Source: Nitrososphaerales archaeon
GTDB lineage: Archaea; Thermoproteota; Nitrososphaeria; Nitrososphaerales; Gagatemarchaeaceae
Assembly: GCA_014874415.1 (NCBI GenBank)
Contig: JACWAI010000099.1
Span: 1 to 64,000 of the forward strand
Length of the DNA: 64,000 nucleotides
Reading direction: 5' to 3'
Of the stretch, positions 7,091-14,853 are shown piece by piece; position 1 is the stretch's first letter, and every line of letters begins with the position of its first letter. Both the position numbers and the translations under genes were made by a program. The notes under the pieces are model-generated. The model had not been told where the DNA came from. It saw nothing but the letters and a program-made list of their open reading frames with translations, and did not search any database.

Positions 7091-7753
7091 ATGGAACTTT
7101 ATCTTAAAGGTCACCCCTGGTGGTGTAATCCGAATTTGGGAGGTTCTTCAAAATGGAAGAAGGTACCAGTCAAATGCGTGGTCTGCGGCGTGTTCTTCAT
7201 CAGGAAGGCCCACTGGGGGGAAAGGCTCTGCTCACGAGACTGTTCGAGGAAGCAACATACTTTCCTTCACGCGAGATACGTCGAGAGGAACAAGGAACAC
7301 ATCAGACAATATGCAGCCTCATGGAAATATAAGGTGTGGGGGAAATCCAACAAAGACGTCGCAAAGAGAGCGGAGGAAATTGCGGCCAACGGGATCTTGC
7401 CTGGCCTTGGGCTGTCGCGAGTGGTTCACGTTTCAAAGCTTAGAAGGTTGGTACCTTTCGACATCGTTGGAATGACGAATGGGGAACGGGTCCTTGTGGA
7501 TGTTACAACGTCATACTGCAAGAGTGGACCTTACTACAAGACCGCTGTCTCTCTTGCAAACGCCCTTGGGATGAAGCTATTTGTTCTGTTCGTAAAACCT
7601 GACTTGTCACAGTTCGCGATGAAGCCCGCTTCGAAGGCTCGCGGGGCGTATTGTTCGACTCGGGATCTTCAAGCGATAGTCCCCAACAAACTTGGAGGGA
7701 ACGGACTTGTGGGCGCTACGACAGCTGTCTCCGACCGCAGCCAGGAACCTTGA
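7091..7753 (+). CDS. zinc-finger protein with PD-(D/E)XK nuclease-like domain, copy 1
   Basis: A 220-residue protein I do not recognise as a named family. Cys29, Cys32, Cys47 and Cys51 (CVVC and CSRDC) form a zinc finger. A basic linker with KYKVWGKSNKDV follows, then a domain with Glu95/96, VPFDIVG (Asp124) and RVLVDVTT (Asp137), a spacing reminiscent of PD-(D/E)XK nucleases, but with DVT where ExK is expected. Lys144 or Lys150 may substitute. The next gene is a clear paralogue whose ATG overlaps this stop (TGATG), so the two are translationally coupled. The gene reads AT-richer than its surroundings. Role in DNA cleavage, defence or mobility is inference. Confidence 0.6.
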   Translation: MELYLKGHPWWCNPNLGGSSKWKKVPVKCVVCGVFFIRKAHWGERLCSRDCSRKQHTFLHARYVERNKEHIRQYAASWKYKVWGKSNKDVAKRAEEIAANGILPGLGLSRVVHVSKLRRLVPFDIVGMTNGERVLVDVTTSYCKSGPYYKTAVSLANALGMKLFVLFVKPDLSQFAMKPASKARGAYCSTRDLQAIVPNKLGGNGLVGATTAVSDRSQEP

Positions 7754-8310
7754 TGTCCAAATCGAACACCTCGTTAGAACCAGATGCCGGCAAAGATTTC
7801 ACTTGCAAGATCTGCGGCAAGGTCTTCCACAAACCTAACCGCTATCGATATTCATATTGCTCGGAGCAGTGTCGAATCAAAGGGAAAGCTCTCGTTCATC
7901 GCATGTACGCCAAGGAAAACGGTGAGCACCTTAGAGCCTACGAAAAACAACGGCGCTACAAGATTTGGGGCACATCGAATCGCGAGACTGGCAATATTGC
8001 AGAACTATTTGCGATGCGACGCTTGCTACCATCTCTCGGCTTTACCAACATCTTCCATGCCTCGAGCGATCGTCGATTCGTCCCATTCGATTTCGTCGCC
8101 ACGTTTCAAGGTGATAGGGTTCTTGTCGACGTTACCACAGGCATGAGGAAGAGTGGAGGATACAGCAAAACAGGCATCATGGTCGCGAACGCGTTGCACA
8201 TGCGTCTCATTAGAGTGTTTATCAAACCAGATTTTACTGGCTTCATGGTTCGTGATGCTTCGGAGGGTGGAGGAATAATCCTGAATAGGGTGAAGCCTCT
8301 TCCCAAATAG
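7753..8310 (+). CDS. zinc-finger protein with PD-(D/E)XK nuclease-like domain, copy 2
   Basis: A 185-residue paralogue of the preceding gene: zinc ligands Cys18, Cys21, Cys36 and Cys40, shared linker YKIWGTSNRETG, then Glu84, VPFDFVA (Asp113) and RVLVDVTTG (Asp126). The conserved acidic positions in both copies argue that they are the active or metal-binding residues. I chose ATG 7753, which overlaps the stop of copy 1, although the frame is open further upstream inside copy 1. A strong AGGAGGT overlaps its stop codon and belongs to the next gene. Divergence between the copies is large, so the duplication is not recent. Confidence 0.6.
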   Translation: MSKSNTSLEPDAGKDFTCKICGKVFHKPNRYRYSYCSEQCRIKGKALVHRMYAKENGEHLRAYEKQRRYKIWGTSNRETGNIAELFAMRRLLPSLGFTNIFHASSDRRFVPFDFVATFQGDRVLVDVTTGMRKSGGYSKTGIMVANALHMRLIRVFIKPDFTGFMVRDASEGGGIILNRVKPLPK

Positions 8311-8315
8311 GAGGT
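8309..8315 (+). promoter_or_regulatory. strong Shine-Dalgarno sequence
   Basis: AGGAGGT overlaps the stop codon of the zinc-finger paralogue. It is one of the few clear ribosome-binding sites in the window. It implies a translation start near 8320, but no ATG, GTG or TTG exists there in the frame of the next gene; GTT at 8318 is the nearest near-start codon. Confidence 0.6.
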
Positions 8316-8347
8316 ACGTTTCGGGAAGAGCGCGCGAGTACCAAGCT

Positions 8348-8608
8348 ATGAACACTCTGAGAGAGGATGGCTGGATGGCTTCGCGCAGTGCGGCGTCCCA
8401 TGGCGCGGTTGACGTCTTCGCCGCCAAGGATGGAAGGGTGCTTCTCGTACAGGTGAAGAGCGGAAGGGCGACGGCGACGAAGGAAGAGCTCGAAGAGCTC
8501 CTCAAATGGGGGAAGAGCGCGAACGGCGACGCCGAGGTGTGGTACTACAAGGGGAGGGGCAAGGTGGTGAAGAGGAGGGTCCACGCCGCGAAGCGAGGTC
8601 TGGCTTGA
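8348..8608 (+). CDS. Holliday-junction-resolvase-like (Hjc/PD-(D/E)XK) nuclease, start uncertain
   Basis: From ATG 8348 the protein has 86 residues and shows the Hjc-type core: SRSAASHGAVDVFAAKDG with the motif Asp22, then VLLVQVKSG with QVK in place of the usual ExK. The codons just upstream in the same frame read GRAREYQA, which matches the family N-terminus and supplies the first catalytic Glu. A start at 8348 would delete it. The Shine-Dalgarno at 8309-8315 also points to a start near 8318, where only GTT is found. So a non-standard start, a start-codon mutation or a sequence error is likely. Confidence 0.75.
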   Translation: MNTLREDGWMASRSAASHGAVDVFAAKDGRVLLVQVKSGRATATKEELEELLKWGKSANGDAEVWYYKGRGKVVKRRVHAAKRGLA

Positions 8609-8763
8609 AGGCGAAGTGCTACTTTTGCGACGCCGAGCTGGAAGTGATCGTCCACACCTTCAAGGTGGGCCCCAGAGACGAGCCCGTCTGCGAAGAATGC
8701 CATCTCAAGACGGTCAACAGGCGGAACGCGAAGGCGGAAGAAGGGAAAGGGGCTTCAGGATGA
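8605..8763 (+). CDS. small zinc-ribbon protein
   Basis: A 52-residue protein starting at TTG 8605, which overlaps the stop of the nuclease gene. CYFC near the N-terminus and CEEC about 30 residues later make a four-Cys zinc ribbon, followed by a lysine-rich tail. Function unknown; the coupling suggests it acts with, or is at least co-expressed with, the Hjc-like nuclease. Its end overlaps by 9 bases with the convergent TPR-like gene. Confidence 0.55.
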   Translation: MKAKCYFCDAELEVIVHTFKVGPRDEPVCEECHLKTVNRRNAKAEEGKGASG

Positions 8764-9114
8764 GGCGCAGGCGCGCTTCAGCTCCCTGATCAAGGTGGAG
8801 CACTCGGTGAACCTCTCTTCATCGTCCCCCTTGCGATAGCAATCGAGCGCCTTCTCATAGTCCCCGAGGGCGCTCAGCGCCTTCAACGCGGGGGTCACGC
8901 TGGGTTCGGAGAGGATGAGGCGCCCCGCAGTCTCGAACCATCCCGCGGCGTCGTCGTACTGCTCCAGTTGGTAAAAGCAGGTGGCGATGGACTCGCAGGC
9001 CTCTACCTTGTGGGGCGAAGAGGAGAACACCTCAAACTGCTCTTTCAGAAGATAGACCGCCGCGTTTCCGCTGCGCATCTTTTCGACCCTGAAACCCTCT
9101 GAAAAATCGCGCAT
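8755..9114 (-). CDS. TPR-like helical repeat protein
   Basis: A 119-residue all-helical protein. ESIATCFYQLEQYDDAAGWF and ALKALSALGDYEKALDCY fit the 34-residue TPR pattern (small-large-small residue spacing, Ala and Tyr at the helix contacts). There is no signal peptide or enzymatic motif. It probably acts as a protein-binding scaffold; the partner is unknown. It converges on the small zinc-ribbon gene. Confidence 0.55.
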   Translation of the reverse strand: MRDFSEGFRVEKMRSGNAAVYLLKEQFEVFSSSPHKVEACESIATCFYQLEQYDDAAGWFETAGRLILSEPSVTPALKALSALGDYEKALDCYRKGDDEERFTECSTLIRELKRACASS

Positions 9115-9193
9115 CAGCGGGTCAAGTCTGCAGGGTGCCTATGAGCGGCGTGCTCTAGTTTTGTTGAGCCGTAAATCAAGCCGGCGGAACAGG

Positions 9194-9682
9194 TCAGACC
9201 TCGCGGTGCGATGCGTGCTCCGTTTCTCGGAGTCTTCTCCTTGCTTGGGCCTCCTTGAAGCGCCGCCTCTCGTCGGAGGTGGTTACAATCAGCCGGGGGA
9301 TGGGGCAGGGCTTCCCCTCCTCGTCGAGAGCCACGTAGGTCAGATAGCAGGAGCCCGTGTGGGTCCCCTTGCGGGTCGTTGGATCCTGGGCCTCGATCCT
9401 GACCCCGATCTCCATGGAGGTGGTCCCCACAAAGTTGACCGACGCCTTGAGGATGAGGAGATTACCTACATACACAGGCGCGTAGAAGTTCATCCTGTCG
9501 ATGGAAGCTGTCACCACGTTCATTCCGGCGTGTCGCCAGGCGACGATGGCCGCGATTTCATCCATGTATCTCATTATGGCGCCGCCGAAGACGTTGCCGA
9601 GTACGTTCGCGTCTGTGGGCATCATCAGCCTTGCGGTGGTCATCTCAGACTCGGAGGGCCGCTTCCCTGCGCGATTCGCCAT
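9194..9682 (-). CDS. acyl-CoA thioesterase, hotdog fold
   Basis: Hydrolyses acyl-CoA thioesters. After ATG 9682 the 162-residue protein has the hotdog-fold features of the YciA/BFIT type: MMPTDANVLGNVFGGAIMRYMDEIAAI, in which the Asn and the Gly-Gly before the central helix are conserved and the Asp is the likely catalytic acid, followed by VTASIDRMNFYAPV. A longer reading to 9790 exists, but those 36 residues do not resemble the family. It diverges from a metallo-hydrolase gene. Together with the acyl-CoA genes at 30-37 kb it fits fatty-acid turnover. Confidence 0.85.
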   Translation of the reverse strand: MANRAGKRPSESEMTTARLMMPTDANVLGNVFGGAIMRYMDEIAAIVAWRHAGMNVVTASIDRMNFYAPVYVGNLLILKASVNFVGTTSMEIGVRIEAQDPTTRKGTHTGSCYLTYVALDEEGKPCPIPRLIVTTSDERRRFKEAQARRRLRETEHASHREV

Positions 9683-9752
9683 GCAGAAGGGCGCGCCCCG
9701 TCTGAGCTTGATAAAGGTGAACTCCTGCGGCCGTGGCAGGGGATCCTGGCAG

Positions 9753-10355
9753 TTGATCGTCAGACAAATCCCAGTGGGGACGATGGCCAACTTCGTCTAC
9801 CTGGTCGTCGAGGAAGGAAGCAGGGAGGCTATGGTAGTGGATTCCGGTTGGGAGACGGCTCCATTGGAGCGGGCGGCGAAAGAAGCTGGAGCGAAGGTGA
9901 AGTTCGCCGTGGCAACGCATGAGCACTTCGACCATGTCTCGACCTTGAAGGAGGTGGCCGACAAGCTCGGGGCCAAGGTCGTGGCACATGAAAACTCCCC
10001 GATAGTTTGCGACCTGAAGGTCAGGGACGGGGAAGAGCTCAAGCTGGGCGGGAGATCGGTAAGGGTACTCCACACGCCAGGGCATACTGAAGATAGCATT
10101 TGCCTGTACGACGGCCGCGAAGTGTTCACGGGCGACACCCTGTTCGTGGGGGCCATCGGGAGGTTCGACAGGGTTCGCGCCGAAGCTATCTATCACAGCC
10201 TTCATGAGGTGATCCTGAGGCTGCCCGGCGAGACTGTGATGTACCCAGGTCACGACTACGGGGAGGTACCCTCGAGGACGCTGGGGGAAGAGAAGCATTC
10301 CAATCCCTTCCTCATGACAAGAGACCTCAGGAGCTTTCTTTCGCTCTTTTCGTGA
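9753..10355 (+). CDS. metallo-beta-lactamase-fold hydrolase, glyoxalase II/persulfide-dioxygenase type
   Basis: A 200-residue protein from TTG 9753. The metal-binding motif THEHFDHV (HxHxDH) is at about residues 56-63, TPGHTEDS supplies the next His, FTGDTLF the bridging Asp, and YPGHDYG the last His, all in family order. The domain resembles glyoxalase II and ETHE1-like enzymes, so the substrate may be a glutathione-like or other thioester, or a persulfide. The frame is open to 9501, but that part is antisense to the thioesterase gene. Its stop overlaps the convergent threonine dehydratase gene by 29 bases. Confidence 0.85.
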   Translation: MIVRQIPVGTMANFVYLVVEEGSREAMVVDSGWETAPLERAAKEAGAKVKFAVATHEHFDHVSTLKEVADKLGAKVVAHENSPIVCDLKVRDGEELKLGGRSVRVLHTPGHTEDSICLYDGREVFTGDTLFVGAIGRFDRVRAEAIYHSLHEVILRLPGETVMYPGHDYGEVPSRTLGEEKHSNPFLMTRDLRSFLSLFS

Positions 10356-11322
10356 GTATGGAGCGCAAGAGATCGATGGAGATGTTGCCCCCGCTTATCA
10401 CGAGGATGAGCTTTTTCCCAGGTTCCCCCCTGAGCGACCCCTTCATCGCTGCCAGCGGAGACGCTCCGGCAGGCTCTGCCAGGACCCTGCCAAGAGTGAG
10501 CAGTTCGTAAATCGCGTCTTCGAGCTCCGGGTCAGAGACGAGGCCGATCCTGTCGACATGCCTCCTGACCGCCTCGAAGGTCAGCTCCCCCGGACTGGCC
10601 GACTGCATGCCGTCGGCGATGGTGGGCTTCGGGTCGACCGTGCGGATGCTTCCCTTCTCGATTGACTCGTACATCGAAGGTATGGCGATGGTTTCGGCTC
10701 CGTAGACCCTCGCCTTCGGGAGGCTCCCCTTCACAGCTATCGACACCCCTGATATCAGCCCCCCGCCCCCGATGGCCACGGCGGCCGAGTCCATGTCGGG
10801 GAGCTGCCTCGTCATCTCGAGGCCGCATGTGCCCTGGCCGGCCATCACATCTCTGTCGTTAAAGGCGTGGACAAATGTAAGCCCCCTCTTGTCGGCGGTC
10901 GTTATCGCGTATTCGTAGGCCGCGTCGTACCCTGGGCCGTGGCGGATTATCTCCGCCCCCTGGTCCTCGATTGCCCTGACTTTCTGAGGGTTCGCGTTCT
11001 CGGGGACGCATATCGTAGCCTTCACGCCGAACACCCTGGAAGCGTATGCGATGGCGAAGCCGTGGTTTCCGGAGGAGGCGGTGATCACCCCTCTTTTGAG
11101 GGCGGAGTCGGGCAACGATAGGAGCTTGTTCAGCGCCCCCCGCAGTTTGAAGACACGTATGGGGAGGTAGGTCTCGAGCTTCAGGTATGTTTCTCGGCCG
11201 AGAATGCCTGAGATACCCTTCGAATACTCGAGCGGGGTGGGCGGGAAGTAGTTTCGAATCCTCCCCTCGGCCGCCTCGATGTCGTTCAGGGTGGGAAGCT
11301 GAAGCTCCTTCAGCCGAACCAT
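10327..11322 (-). CDS. threonine dehydratase (PLP-dependent, TdcB/IlvA type without regulatory domain)
   Basis: Deaminates threonine (or serine) to 2-oxobutyrate (or pyruvate). In the 331-residue protein from ATG 11322 the PLP Lys is in RVFKLRG (Lys59), SSGNHG at about 83-88 binds the cofactor phosphate side, GGGGLISG is the glycine loop and ISGGN lies near the C-terminus. There is no ACT regulatory domain, so it resembles the catabolic enzyme. An upstream extension to 11454 would lie inside fen1 and looks non-coding. The ATG overlaps the fen1 stop by 13 bases, so the two are co-transcribed. With Tdh and Kbl at 55-58 kb it gives a second route for threonine breakdown. Confidence 0.88.
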   Translation of the reverse strand: MVRLKELQLPTLNDIEAAEGRIRNYFPPTPLEYSKGISGILGRETYLKLETYLPIRVFKLRGALNKLLSLPDSALKRGVITASSGNHGFAIAYASRVFGVKATICVPENANPQKVRAIEDQGAEIIRHGPGYDAAYEYAITTADKRGLTFVHAFNDRDVMAGQGTCGLEMTRQLPDMDSAAVAIGGGGLISGVSIAVKGSLPKARVYGAETIAIPSMYESIEKGSIRTVDPKPTIADGMQSASPGELTFEAVRRHVDRIGLVSDPELEDAIYELLTLGRVLAEPAGASPLAAMKGSLRGEPGKKLILVISGGNISIDLLRSILTKRAKESS

Positions 11323-12335
11323 TTTTCCAGAGTCTCCGATTGCGTGGCTTTCTTGGACTTGACCCTGTTGATCGCGGCCTCGACCCGGTCGCGTGAGAAC
11401 GAGTGCTCTCGCACAAGGAATGAGACCACTTTCTCCCTGTCCAGGGCTCCCCACTCTGGGTGGACGCCTTTGACGGAAGGGGCGTTAAGGTACAGGTCCC
11501 TTATCTCCCTGAAGTTGACGGTCTGAATCGCATCCTTCAGCTCCTTGACCTCCTCGAGGCGTCCGTATTTCTTCAGATACTTGAGGGCGGTGGCAGGGCC
11601 GACCCCCTCGAACCCGTCTGGGTTGAAGTCTGTCCCCAGGAGGATGGCGAAATCGACCAGCTGCTCCCTTGTCAGCCCGGTCGCCTCCAGGACCGAGGAG
11701 AGGGTTATCCTCTCAGGTACGACGTTGATCATGATCCCCTTGCTGGGGAGGCGGCGCTTGCCTGAGATCGTGACGTTTCTGACGAGCACCGGCGCGCCGA
11801 ACACGATGGAATCGTGATCCTGAGACGCCACTGCCCTGACGGTCCCCTCGATGGCCATGGTGGTCGCCTGCGCCTCCCCTTCCGAGGGCGCGTCCACCCA
11901 GGGGATGCCCATGGCGTCGAGGAGTTCCTTGGCGTCGGCTACCATGTCCCTGCGCAGGATTGTGGAGGCTTCGGCGTACTTCCTCGCCTGCACCATGTCG
12001 CCACTCTGGAGCGCGCGCAGGTACTGGTCCTTCGCCTCCCTGCGCTGTTCCGAGCGCCTCCTGATCTCTTCCATCTTCAGGTCTGGGGGCTTGCCGTCGA
12101 AGACGTAGACCAGCTTCATCCCAAGCTCCAGGAGGTTGACGTTCCTGTAGAAGAGGCCCGAAATGTGGGACGTTACCCGTCCCTGCGAGTCCTTCAGGTG
12201 CCCCCCGTCCATGCCGCGAATTATGGCGAGGAACTGGTACAGAGTGTTGTATCCGTCTACGGCCAGTGTCCAGCCTGATATGTCCTCGAGTTGTATCTTC
12301 TCTCGGGGGATCGAGTCCCCGAAGTCGACTCCCAA
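11310..12335 (-). CDS. fen: flap endonuclease FEN1
   Basis: Structure-specific nuclease that removes 5' flaps in lagging-strand maturation and base excision repair. The 341-residue protein has the XPG N-domain (AVDGYNTLYQFL, VYVFDGKPP), the XPG-I domain (APSEGEAQA, SQDHDSIVFG) with the metal-binding acids, and an H3TH motif (LLGTDFNPDGFEGVGPATA). The C-terminus SETLEKWFG resembles a PCNA-interacting peptide with Ser in place of the usual Gln. It starts at TTG 12335 with a TATA-like GATAAATCG about 30 bases upstream on the minus strand. Confidence 0.95.
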   Translation of the reverse strand: MGVDFGDSIPREKIQLEDISGWTLAVDGYNTLYQFLAIIRGMDGGHLKDSQGRVTSHISGLFYRNVNLLELGMKLVYVFDGKPPDLKMEEIRRRSEQRREAKDQYLRALQSGDMVQARKYAEASTILRRDMVADAKELLDAMGIPWVDAPSEGEAQATTMAIEGTVRAVASQDHDSIVFGAPVLVRNVTISGKRRLPSKGIMINVVPERITLSSVLEATGLTREQLVDFAILLGTDFNPDGFEGVGPATALKYLKKYGRLEEVKELKDAIQTVNFREIRDLYLNAPSVKGVHPEWGALDREKVVSFLVREHSFSRDRVEAAINRVKSKKATQSETLEKWFG

Positions 12336-12377
12336 TGGTGTCCTGCTCCCGCGGGGTTGAGCGATTTATCGGTTCGG

Positions 12378-12626
12378 TTACTCCCTGATGCGAGGCATCC
12401 GCGGCTCTTCGGTTGGCCTCTCCTGGAACTCTATCCGGCGCTTGTCCTTCGAGACCCAGCGGATTGTTATCAGGCCCAGGATTTCGAGCTGCATGAGCAG
12501 TTTGTCCAGCTCGTCAGGGGAGCACTTGCTCCCGTTCTTGTTGAGAGCCTCCAGTAGGTCGTCGTCCGTCGCACTCTTCTTCTCCTTCATCCATTCGTAG
12601 GCTGCATATCTAAGGGGATATCTCAT
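12378..12626 (-). CDS. small winged-helix-like protein upstream of fen1
   Basis: An 82-residue basic protein that I do not recognise as a named family. Helical segments (ATDDDLLEALNKNG, SPDELDKLLMQLEILGLI) followed by a strand TIRWVSKDKRRIEF resemble a minimal winged helix. It lies 42 bases before fen1 on the same strand and may be co-transcribed, suggesting a DNA-related role, but this is only context. Confidence 0.55.
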   Translation of the reverse strand: MRYPLRYAAYEWMKEKKSATDDDLLEALNKNGSKCSPDELDKLLMQLEILGLITIRWVSKDKRRIEFQERPTEEPRMPRIRE

Positions 12627-12684
12627 TCAGTTTCACATCGTATGAGAAACGGCAAGAAAGACGCTCCTCGCTGAGGTATAAAAG

Positions 12685-13041
12685 TTATCCCAAGTCATTC
12701 ATGCTGACGTGGGGAGGACGGCGTGTACGGCGCCTAGGGTCGACCTCAGCGACTCGATGGGGCGGTAGCTTGCTCGACATCCGGCTGACGGCGATAAGCT
12801 CGTACTGGCCCACCAGGGGCGCCTTGGAGACTACGTCCTCGATCTTGTCTATGACTCCTTCTTCCTCGGGGGCGACTACGTCCACGATGATGGCAGAAAG
12901 CCCGTAGGCGATAGGCTCGATCTTCTGGCTCCGGATCTGGGCCGGCTTCGGCAAGAGACTGGCCACTGATTCGACTATCTTCTGATGGTCAGTAGTCGTG
13001 TCCTGAGGGAGCAGCTTTAGCCTGATGACGTACGAACCCAA
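12685..13041 (-). CDS. archaeal elongation factor 1-beta (aEF1B), nucleotide exchange factor
   Basis: Exchanges GDP for GTP on aEF1A. The first about 90 residues have the alpha-beta sandwich of EF1B: YVIRLKLLPQD, IEPIAYGLSAIIVDVVAPEE and the C-terminal ELIAVSRMS strand, matching the conserved EP-IAFGL core. An about 25-residue Arg-rich tail is extra compared with the usual 88-90 residues and may contact RNA or the ribosome. It starts at TTG 13041, 10 bases after the zinc-ribbon gene, an arrangement common in archaea. Confidence 0.88.
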   Translation of the reverse strand: MGSYVIRLKLLPQDTTTDHQKIVESVASLLPKPAQIRSQKIEPIAYGLSAIIVDVVAPEEEGVIDKIEDVVSKAPLVGQYELIAVSRMSSKLPPHRVAEVDPRRRTRRPPHVSMNDLG

Positions 13042-13051
13042 GGATTACCGC

Positions 13052-13234
13052 CTACGGGCCTTCGAATCCGCAGTTCACGCACTTGTAGCGCCTGGAGAAC
13101 TTCCTGCACTTCTCGGAGCGCCAGATCACCGATTCGTGGCAGTTGGGGCAGTTGAAGTGGACGGCCCTCTCGGCGGGTTTGATGGGCCGATTGCAGGAAT
13201 TGCAAAGCGGGAGCGTGACTGTTCCCTGAGACAT
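13052..13234 (-). CDS. HVO_2753-type double zinc-ribbon protein
   Basis: A 60-residue protein with four CxxC knuckles: CNSC, CPNC, an EKC-R-K segment and CVNC, making two zinc ribbons, and ending in the typical CGFEGP. This small family is widespread in archaea and is usually linked to the aEF1B gene, as here. The haloarchaeal member is a zinc-finger protein studied for swarming and biofilm effects; its molecular role is not settled. Start ATG 13234. Confidence 0.85.
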   Translation of the reverse strand: MSQGTVTLPLCNSCNRPIKPAERAVHFNCPNCHESVIWRSEKCRKFSRRYKCVNCGFEGP

Positions 13235-13292
13235 TTCTGAGGAGGCCTTTTTGCGCCGGCTGATATAGGTTGCTGAGGTTGGCGCTCAAATT

Positions 13293-14441
13293 TCAGCCGT
13301 CTACTAGAAGCGAACGGACCTCAGCCGATGCCACCACCTTTGCGACCCGCAGCAGGCCCGGGAGCCCAAGGGCTCCAAGGACCGCGCTCGCATGGAAATC
13401 GAAGTCGCTGTGTGAGAGCTTCTGGACGAGCTTCGGGGTCGCAAGGGCCGTGAGCAGGGCCTCCATGTCCGCGTTGGAGAGCTTCTCGAGGACACCCCTC
13501 AGCCTCATCATAGACTTCGTCTCCTTCAGGAAGGCCGCTTCCCACTCAGGCTGGTAGTTCGCAAGCAGCCCTGGCTTGCCTTCTCCGAGGCTGACGCAGG
13601 TCCATTTCGCCGCGATGACTGCGCCGGCGATCGACGTCATGATCCCGCCGGCCGTCGTCGGTTTGACCTGCCCAGCTGACTCCCCCACGAGGATGCGTCT
13701 GCCAATAACGAACCTCTGGGCCGGTCCTCCGACATAGATGGGGGCCGAGACCTTTCGTAGGATCTTGTGGTGCCGGCCGGCTAGGAATCCGTCCAGCGCC
13801 TTGAAGGGATTTACCCCGCGACCTGCTGCTCCCACCTTGGCCAGATGCTTGCCGTAAGGTATCACCCATGCGAAGAAGCCGGGATAGCGCTCGGCGTCCA
13901 TGAAGACTTCGACCACGTGCTGCCTGATCCAGTCCCCCTCGATTTCGTACTTCGCCGCGGGGAGTATCCCTCGCCTCAGGCTCGAAGACGGGCCAGTGGC
14001 GTCCACGAAATATCTCGAGCGGACTTCGGCACCCCCCATTTTCACCTCGACTTCTGTGCCCTTCTCGACGGAGTTGGTCACGCGGGTTCCCGTCATGATT
14101 TCAGCCCCGTTCGACGACGCCGCTTTGGCGACCTGCTTGTCGTAGGCGCTTCTGTCGAGGACGACCACGTCAAGGGCTGTCGCGTCTACCGCGACCTGGC
14201 GTCCAGAGGGAGAGTGGATTAGAGCGGTGCCTATTTCGTTCTGGATGACGCTCTGTTCAGGAGGATAGCCGTACCTTCTCAGCCCGCGGAGGCTCACGAG
14301 CCCGTCGCACTTCTCCGGCTCACCGATCTCGTCATGCTCCTCTGCGACGAGTACCCTGGCGCCGCGCCTGGCCGCCTCGGCAGCGAAGGCGAGGCCCGCG
14401 ATGCTTCCACCGGCAACAACGACGTCGTAATCTTGCGCCAA
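13293..14441 (-). CDS. geranylgeranyl reductase family flavoprotein
   Basis: FAD-dependent reductase that saturates isoprenoid chains of archaeal membrane lipids, or a relative. Of 382 residues, the start DVVVAGGSIAGLAFAAEAA is a Rossmann GxGxxG variant (GGSIAG), GEPEKCDGLVS is the family CxG motif around residue 42-52, and GESAGQVKPTTAGGI is the second FAD-binding motif (usually GDAAG). Start probably at TTG or ATG 14441, with a minus-strand TATA-like GATTAAG at 14464-14470. It shares a divergent promoter region with pth2. Confidence 0.88.
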   Translation of the reverse strand: MAQDYDVVVAGGSIAGLAFAAEAARRGARVLVAEEHDEIGEPEKCDGLVSLRGLRRYGYPPEQSVIQNEIGTALIHSPSGRQVAVDATALDVVVLDRSAYDKQVAKAASSNGAEIMTGTRVTNSVEKGTEVEVKMGGAEVRSRYFVDATGPSSSLRRGILPAAKYEIEGDWIRQHVVEVFMDAERYPGFFAWVIPYGKHLAKVGAAGRGVNPFKALDGFLAGRHHKILRKVSAPIYVGGPAQRFVIGRRILVGESAGQVKPTTAGGIMTSIAGAVIAAKWTCVSLGEGKPGLLANYQPEWEAAFLKETKSMMRLRGVLEKLSNADMEALLTALATPKLVQKLSHSDFDFHASAVLGALGLPGLLRVAKVVASAEVRSLLVDG

Positions 14442-14463
14442 AGTCCGGAACTTGCTGGAAACC

Positions 14464-14483
14464 CTTAATCGGACTCATAATAA
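14464..14483. promoter_or_regulatory. divergent promoter pair between geranylgeranyl reductase and pth2
   Basis: Minus-strand GATTAAG (14464-14470) lies 23 bases before the reductase start; plus-strand ATAATAA (14477-14483) lies 23 bases before TTG 14506. Confidence 0.4.
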
Positions 14484-14505
14484 CCGTTGACAGACTGTCG
14501 CTGAT

Positions 14506-14853
14506 TTGAAACAAGCCATCGTGGTCAGGACCGATTTGAAGATGGGCAAGGGCAAGGTTGCGGCCCAGGTGGCGCACGCTTCTCTTGCGGCCGCGGAGGC
14601 GGCGCAGGAAAGGAAGCCCAGATGGTACGAGGAGTGGAAGAGGGAAGGTCAGGCCAAGATCGTGCTGAAGGTCGAGTCGGAGGGGGAGCTCGACGAACTT
14701 TTCCGGAAGGCGAAGAGCGCCGGCCTGCCGGCATCGTTGATCCAGGACAGGGGCCTGACCCAGATCGAGCCAGGCACAGTCACGTGCGTCGGGATCGGGC
14801 CCGGTCCCGACCCCGAAATAGACGGCATCACAGGGAAACTAAAGCTGCTTTGA
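14506..14853 (+). CDS. pth2: peptidyl-tRNA hydrolase, archaeal/eukaryal type Pth2
   Basis: Releases stalled peptides from tRNA. The 115-residue protein has the Pth2 signature: KQAIVVRTDLKMGKGKVAAQ, then VAHASL with the catalytic His, and QDRGLTQIEPGTVTCVGIGPGP near the C-terminus. TTG 14506 is the start. Its TGA overlaps the TTG start of truD (TTTGA), so the two are translationally coupled. Confidence 0.95.
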   Translation: MKQAIVVRTDLKMGKGKVAAQVAHASLAAAEAAQERKPRWYEEWKREGQAKIVLKVESEGELDELFRKAKSAGLPASLIQDRGLTQIEPGTVTCVGIGPGPDPEIDGITGKLKLL

